Source: Channa striata (lineage: Eukaryota; Chordata; Actinopteri; Anabantiformes; Channidae). From it: 64,000 nt of DNA. The first letter of the stretch is position 1; each line of letters opens with the position of its first letter. The translations under genes and the position numbers were made by a program. Below the pieces are notes generated by a model, which did no database searches, had not been told where the DNA came from, and saw only the letters and a program-made list of their open reading frames with translations. Location of the stretch: the NCBI GenBank assembly GCA_033026295.1, contig CM065189.1, positions 1,206,377 through 1,270,376 of the forward strand, in the 5' to 3' direction. Of the stretch, positions 59,113 to 64,000 are shown piece by piece.

Positions 59113-59161
59113 TCCCACAAAAGCAACGTTTCGGCCGCTAGGGCCTTCTTCAGGCGTGGGA
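59113..59161 (-). ncRNA. hammerhead-like motif in module M copy 2
   Basis: On the - strand, helix I is TCCCAC/GTGGGA outside with GC/GC next to the core. The core is CTGAAGA plus A. Helix II is GGCC/GGCC with loop CTAGC, then GAAAC and GTT. All elements of a helix III-less hammerhead are present, including the palindrome AACGTT. Confidence 0.6.
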
Positions 59162-59242
59162 AATACTTAAAAGAAGCAGCAGAAACGTTTCGGCCGCTAG
59201 GGCCTTCTTCAGGCGTGGGAAATACTTAAAAGAAGCAGCAGA
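59125..59242 (+). repeat. 59-bp tandem duplication carrying the hammerhead-like core
   Basis: The unit from AACGTTTCGGCCGC to AAGAAGCAGCAGA occurs twice (59,125-59,183 and 59,184-59,242) without visible differences. The second core (59,184-59,220) lacks the TCCCAC partner for helix I. Confidence 0.9.
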
Positions 59243-59400
59243 AGGTCCGCGAGTGTGTCCAGTCGCCGCCTGAGCCGAACTGAGCAGACTCCGCCCCACT
59301 TCCGTAAACAACGGCGTCACTTCCTGTCCGCCGCGATATGTGTCCGCCACTTCCTGTGTCGCAGTATAATCGGTCCGGGCGCATTTCGGAAATTATACAT

Positions 59401-59583
59401 GCATTGTAATGCATAACAAACAATCCAACAGAAATAAACCAGTACAGCTCCACGAATACATTTTGAAACTTAATATTGACAAAAATACTTATCCTCAACA
59501 GGTAAAACAACTTGTGGAGCAGCAGAGTAAGGTAAGTTTTTTCCTTTTTTTTCCATCCAGAAATACACACATTTATATGAATA
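59401..59583. other. A+T-rich spacer
   Basis: No gene seen. Contains an AAGGTAAGTTTTTTCC donor-like word at 59,530. Confidence 0.4.
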
Positions 59584-59840
59584 TGTATAAGAAAAAATGT
59601 GTAAATAAATTAAATAAATAAAACCAAATAAATAAATTAATTAATTTTATATTACTACATATATTTTCCATAACAACTGTTGTTTCCTTATTTGGGTTGC
59701 AGCAATGGAGTAAATGTATAAGAAAAAATGTGTAAATAAATTAAATAAATAAAACCAAATAAATAAATTAATTTTATATTACTACATATATTTTCCATAA
59801 CAACTGTTGTTTCCTTTTTGGGTTGCAGCAATGGAGTAAC
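59584..59840 (+). repeat. 131-bp tandem duplication, A+T-rich
   Basis: TGTATAAGAAAAAATGTGTA starts at 59,584 and 59,715. Both units end GGGTTGCAGCAATGGAGTAA. The second is a few bases shorter, losing ATTA units. Confidence 0.9.
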
Positions 59841-60063
59841 ACACCCATCCCAAAAAAACCCGGTCAGTAGTAAGCACACAATCCAACGCTTTATACACAT
59901 ACCTGACAAAGAAAATGAGAAATTGACATTATAGCCATGTAAGTATTAACATGCAATTTATGTTATATTAGTAGCACAATGCTCTTCCAATTATTAATTT
60001 TATATTGTCATTTTTATTGCATTTGTATTGCATTCAAAACAACACAATCCTCCTCCCCACCGA
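59841..60063. other. no recognisable gene
   Basis: A+T-rich spacer before the next telomeric tract. Confidence 0.5.
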
Positions 60064-60346
60064 CTTAGGGTTAGCCAGGGCTGGAAGTAGGTTAGGGTTA
60101 GGGTTAGGTTAGGGTTAGGGTTAGTTAAATTAGGGTTAGGGTTAGGGTTAGGGGTTAGGTTAGGGTTAGGTTAGGGTTAGGGTTAGGGTTAATTAGGGTT
60201 AGGGTTAGGGGTTAGGGTTAGGGTTAGGGTTAGGGTTAGGTTAGGTTAGGTTAGGGTTAGGGTTAGGGGTTAGGTTAGGGTTAGGGTTAATTAGGGTTAG
60301 GGTTAGGGTTAGGGTTAGGGTTAGGCACTGGGTTAGGGTTAGGAGA
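60064..60346 (+). repeat. degenerate telomeric tract T8
   Basis: TTAGGG repeats on the + strand with many single-G losses and TTAATTAGGG interruptions. It ends GGCACTGGGTTAGGGTTAGG, echoing the end of a sat2 monomer (GGCACTGGCGGGTTAGG), so part may be a mosaic like 57.86-58.51 kb. Confidence 0.85.
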
Positions 60347-61038
60347 GAGGTAAGTATCCCTAGACTCAAAGAGTCCAGGTAAAATGCACTGGCACGTTAC
60401 ACCGTCCCAGTTCCCAAAAGCACATTCCTTCCCCAGTCATTCCAGATTCCCAATTTGGACTAAAGACCCCCTCTCAAAAATCACACACCCCCGTTACGGT
60501 AAGTACCCCATATCACACACCAGCCAAATTAAATATTAAGTCCCTCTTCAGTTACGGTAAGTATCCAAATTCAATGCCAATTATTTCAGACCATACGGTA
60601 AGTATTCTTGTGGATTTGTGCACCCCTCATTTTTTTCGTGCTCCGTTCAGCTTCCAGCTTTCTTCTCAATACTTCAGCTTTCAGCCTTCTCGATACTTCA
60701 GCTTCCAGCGCTCGTCTCAATACTCCAGCTTTCAGCTTTTTCTCAATACTCCAGCTATCAGCCTTCTCAATACTCCAGTTTTCAGCTTGTTTTTCGATAC
60801 TTCAGCGTTCAGCTTGTTTCAGCTTTCAGCCTTCTCAATACTCCAGCTTCCAACCTTTTTCTCGATACTTCAGCTTCCAGCGCTCGTCTCAATACTCCAG
60901 CTTTCAGCTTTCTTCTCAATACTCCAGCTTTCAGCCTTCTCAATACTTCAGCGTTCAGCTTATTTCTTAATACTCCAGCTTTCAGCTTATTTCTCATTTC
61001 TTCAGCTTGTGCTTACTCTGTATTATCCCGTGATTCAT

Positions 61039-61102
61039 CTGCTCATGCCTCTTGTAGCTACGTTTGGGCCCATTTGCCCTTCTTCAGGCCTCGGCTGAGC
61101 AG
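61039..61102 (-). ncRNA. hammerhead-like motif, sat2 copy 1, core defect
   Basis: On the - strand, helix I is CTGCTCA/TGAGCAG plus GCC/GGC, the core is CTGAAGA plus A, and helix II is GGGC/GCCC. AAAC follows directly: the G of the conserved GAAA is missing. Pairing is kept but the core is defective, so this copy should be inactive as a hammerhead. Confidence 0.5.
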
Positions 61103-62131
61103 CAATTCTGTGCTATTTAACATGTCCCAACATGTCCCGACACGTCCCTCAGTGTGCTAGTGGGCGGAGCCATACCCCAGCTACACTGTCTGTGATTCTC
61201 CCCCTTGTGGCTGTAAAAATCCCCTAAAAAAGTGTGTGTGTTTCCGGTCGCCTTTGTTATATCAAGTATTAATAAACTAAATTAATCCTACCCGATGTTA
61301 GGGTTAGGAGTTAAACCTCCCAGAGACGGTTAGGGTTAGGGTTAAGGGGTCAGGGAAAGGGACCATCTCGCCATGGGAATGACCGAGATCCGAACGCACC
61401 TCAGAGAAGGGACGGTGCAGGCACTGGCGGGTTAGGAGAGAGGTAAGTATCCCTAGACTCAAAGAGTCCAGGTAAAATGCACTGGCACGTTACACCGTCC
61501 CAGTTCCCCAAAGCACATTCCTTCCCCAGTCATTCCAGATTCCCAATTTGGACTAAAGACCCCCTCTCAAAAATCACACACCCCCGTTACGGTAAGTACC
61601 CCATATCACACACCAGCCAAATTAAATATTAAGTCCCTCTTCAGTTACGGTAAGTATCCAAATTCAATGCCAATTATTTCAGACCATACGGTAAGTATTC
61701 TTGTGGATTTGTGCACCCCTCATTTTTTTCGTGCTCCGTTCAGCTTCCAGCTTTCTTCTCAATACTTCAGCTTTCAGCCTTCTCGATACTTCAGCTTCCA
61801 GCGCTCGTCTCAATACTCCAGCTTTCAGCTTTTTCTCAATACTCCAGCTATCAGCCTTCTCAATACTCCAGTTTTCAGCTTGTTTTTCGATACTTCAGCG
61901 TTCAGCTTGTTTCAGCTTTCAGCCTTCTCAATACTCCAGCTTCCAACCTTTTTCTCGATACTTCAGCTTCCAGCGCTCGTCTCAATACTCCAGCTTTCAG
62001 CTTTCTTCTCAATACTCCAGCTTTCAGCCTTCTCAATACTTCAGCGTTCAGCTTATTTCTTAATACTCCAGCTTTCAGCTTATTTCTCATTTCTTCAGCT
62101 TGTGCTTACTCTGTATTATCCCGTGATTCAT

Positions 62132-62195
62132 CTGCTCATGCCTCTTGTAGCTACGTTTGGGCCCATTTGCCCTTCTTCAGGCCTCGGCTGAGCAG
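62132..62195 (-). ncRNA. hammerhead-like motif, sat2 copy 2, core defect
   Basis: Same sequence and same missing G as the copy at 61,039. Confidence 0.5.
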
Positions 62196-63227
62196 CAATT
62201 CTGTGCTATTTAACATGTCCCAACATGTCCCGACACGTCCCTCAGTGTGCTAGTGGGCGGAGCCATACCCCAGCTACACTGTCTGTGATTCTCCCCCTTG
62301 TGGCTGTAAAAATCCCCTAAAAAAGTGTGTGTGGTTTCCGGTCGCCTTTGTTATATCAAGTATTAATAAACTAAATTAATCCTACCCGATGTTAGGGTTA
62401 GGAGTTAAACCTCCCAGAGACGGTTAGGGTTAGGGTTAAGGGGTCAGGGAAAGGGACCATCTCGCCATGGGAATGACCGGAGATCCGAACGCACCTCAGA
62501 GAAGGGACGGTGCAGGCACTGGCGGGTTAGGAGAGAGGTAAGTATCCCTAGACTCAAAGAGTCCAGGTAAAATGCACTGGCACGTTACACCGTCCCCAGT
62601 TCCCCAAAGCACATTCCTTCCCCAGTCATTCCAGATTCCCAATTTGGACTAAAGACCCCCTCTCAAAAATCACACACCCCCCGTTACGGTAAGTACCCCA
62701 TATCACACACCAGCCAAATTAAATATTAAGTCCCTCTTCAGTTACGGTAAGTATCCAAATTCAATGCCAATTATTTCAGACCATACGGTAAGTATTCTTG
62801 TGGATTTGTGCACCCTCATTTTTTTCGTGCTCCGTTCAGCTTCCAGCTTTCTTCTCAATACTTCAGCTTTCAGCCTTCTCGATACTTCAGCTTCCAGCGC
62901 TCGTCTCAATACTCCAGCTTTCAGCTTTTTCTCAATACTCCAGCTATCAGCCTTCTCAATACTCCAGTTTTCAGCTTGTTTTTCGATACTTCAGCGTTCA
63001 GCTTGTTTCAGCTTTCAGCCTTCTCAATACTCCAGCTTCCAACCTTTTTCTCGATACTTCAGCTTCCAGCGCTCGTCTCAATACTCCAGCTTTCAGCTTT
63101 CTTCTCAATACTCCAGCTTTCAGCCTTCTCAATACTTCAGCGTTCAGCTTATTTCTTAATACTCCAGCTTTCAGCTTATTTCTCATTTCTTCAGCTTGTG
63201 CTTACTCTGTATTATCCCGTGATTCAT

Positions 63228-63291
63228 CTGCTCATGCCTCTTGTAGCTACGTTTGGGCCCATTTGCCCTTCTTCAGGCCTCGGCTGAGCAG
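63228..63291 (-). ncRNA. hammerhead-like motif, sat2 copy 3, core defect
   Basis: Same sequence and same missing G as the copy at 61,039. Confidence 0.5.
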
Positions 63292-64000
63292 CAATTCTGT
63301 GCTATTTAACATGTCCCAACATGTCCCGACACGTCCCTCAGTGTGCTAGTGGGCGGAGCCATACCCCAGCTACACTGTCTGTGATTCTCCCCCTTGTGGC
63401 TGTAAAAATCCCCTAAAAAAGTGTGTGTGGTTTCCGGTCGCTTTGTTATATCAAGTATTAATAAACTAAATTAATCCTACCCGATGTTAGGGTTAGGAGT
63501 TAAACCTCCCAGAGACGGTTAGGGTTAGGGTTAAGGGTCAGGGAAAGGGACCATCTCGCCATGGGAATGACCGAGATCCGAACGCACCTCAGAGAAGGGA
63601 CGGTGCAGGCACTGGCGGGTTAGGAGAGAGGTAAGTATCCCTAGACTCAAAGAGTCCAGGTAAAATGCACTGGCACGTTACACCGTCCCCAGTTCCCCAA
63701 AGCACATTCCTTCCCCCAGTCATTCCAGATTCCCAATTTGGACTAAAGACCCCCTCTCAAAAATCACACACCCCGTTCACGGTAAGTACCCCATATCACA
63801 CACCAGCCAAATTAAATATTAAGTCCCTCTTCAGTTACGGTAAGTATCCAAATTCAATGCCAATTATTTCAGACCATACGGTAAGTATTCTTGTGGATTT
63901 GTGCACCCCTCATTTTTTTCGTGCTCCGTTCAGCTTCCAGCTTTCTTCTCAATACTTCAGCTTTCAGCCTTCTCGATACTTCAGCTTCCAGCGCTCGTCT

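Larger units (their letters stand above)
58515..59400 (+). repeat. subtelomeric module M, copy 2
   Basis: Second, diverged copy of 28,277-28,960 in the same orientation, again starting at a telomeric tract end (TTAGGCA). It contains a GGTAAGTAT word at 58,752 and two hammerhead-like motifs produced by a 59-bp tandem duplication. The open frame at 58,518-58,763 is not supported as a gene. Confidence 0.7.
60347..64000 (+). repeat. sat2: about 1,094-bp satellite, 3.3 copies, runs off the window
   Basis: Monomers begin AGGAGAGAGGTAAGTA at 60,341, 61,434, 62,529 and 63,622 (periods 1,093, 1,095, 1,093). Start, end and hammerhead-like region are homologous to sat1 (GAGTCCAGG hairpin arm, CACGTTACAC, GGGCGGAGCCATACCCCAGC, GTCGCCTTTGTTATATCAAG). 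The middle is an expanded 25-35-bp minisatellite of CTCAATACTCCAGCTTTCAG type (about 60,645-61,015). Each monomer has four GGTAAGTA(T/C) words (60,349, 60,500, 60,555 and 60,597 in the first). The long Ser/Phe-rich open frames follow from the minisatellite. Confidence 0.97.

Noticed and set aside
27445..60346. The true chromosome terminus lying inside the window
   Set aside because: Each telomeric tract is followed on the right by other subtelomeric DNA, and sat2 runs off the window; these are interstitial tracts unless the assembly is misjoined.
60574..63349. Ser/Phe/Leu-rich open frames of 120-183 codons in three frames of sat2
   Set aside because: Simultaneous opening of three frames is explained by the inner minisatellite with a period close to a multiple of three and few stop triplets. 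No protein feature is seen.

Overview
This window looks like teleost (probably percomorph-type) nuclear DNA at the distal end of a chromosome arm. The fish assignment rests on a class III-like trace-amine receptor gene, L2/Maui-like, RTE-like and jockey-like LINE remnants, a tRNA-derived SINE and an endogenous retrovirus fragment. Every telomeric tract carries TTAGGG on the + strand, so the chromosome terminus should lie to the right and the window runs from interior (left) to subtelomere (right).

Region 1 (1-27,445) is transposon-rich euchromatin. It holds a retroviral pol remnant and an LTR-like repeat with a second copy at 23.35 kb. An RTE-like LINE with an internal deletion lies at 4.2-5.5 kb, and a nest of opposed LINE fragments at 7.0-11.0 kb. 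Two inverted repeat pairs (13.7/17.2 kb and 16.2/20.8 kb), SINE/LINE tails and a Ty3/gypsy scrap follow, then a 5'-complete L2 element from about 24.29 kb. The only gene that looks intact is a two-exon TAAR-like GPCR at 11,649-12,866. It has Ser at 3.32 and Asp at 5.42, the non-classical amine-site layout.

At 27,445 the L2 reverse transcriptase ORF is cut in mid-domain by TTAGGG repeats. Region 2 (27,445-30,650) is a mosaic of short telomeric tracts and subtelomeric modules, including direct repeats and minisatellites. Region 3 (30,651-57,860) is a nearly pure head-to-tail satellite of about 800 bp, 34 monomers ('sat1'). Region 4 (57,861-60,346) has a telomeric/satellite mosaic, a diverged second copy of the 28.3-kb module, and a degenerate telomeric tract. 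Region 5 (60,347-64,000) is a related satellite of about 1,094 bp ('sat2') that runs off the window.

The most interesting signal is in the satellites. On the - strand, every satellite family and both single-copy modules carry a motif laid out like a hammerhead ribozyme: CTGAAGA, a hairpin, then CGAAACGT. Its helix I and helix II sequences differ between families but keep pairing. The missing helix III and the ACGT palindrome recall the dimer-acting hammerheads described for Penelope-like retroelements. On the + strand, the TERRA sense, each sat1 monomer carries two abutting perfect 12-nt complements of the U1 snRNA 5' end, and sat2 carries four GGTAAGTA(T/C) words. A TERRA-sense transcript would therefore be dense in U1 sites, and an antisense transcript dense in hammerhead-like folds. 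Activity is inference. Assembly artefact is a live alternative for parts of the region, notably 57.86-58.51 kb and the single-base homopolymer differences between monomers.
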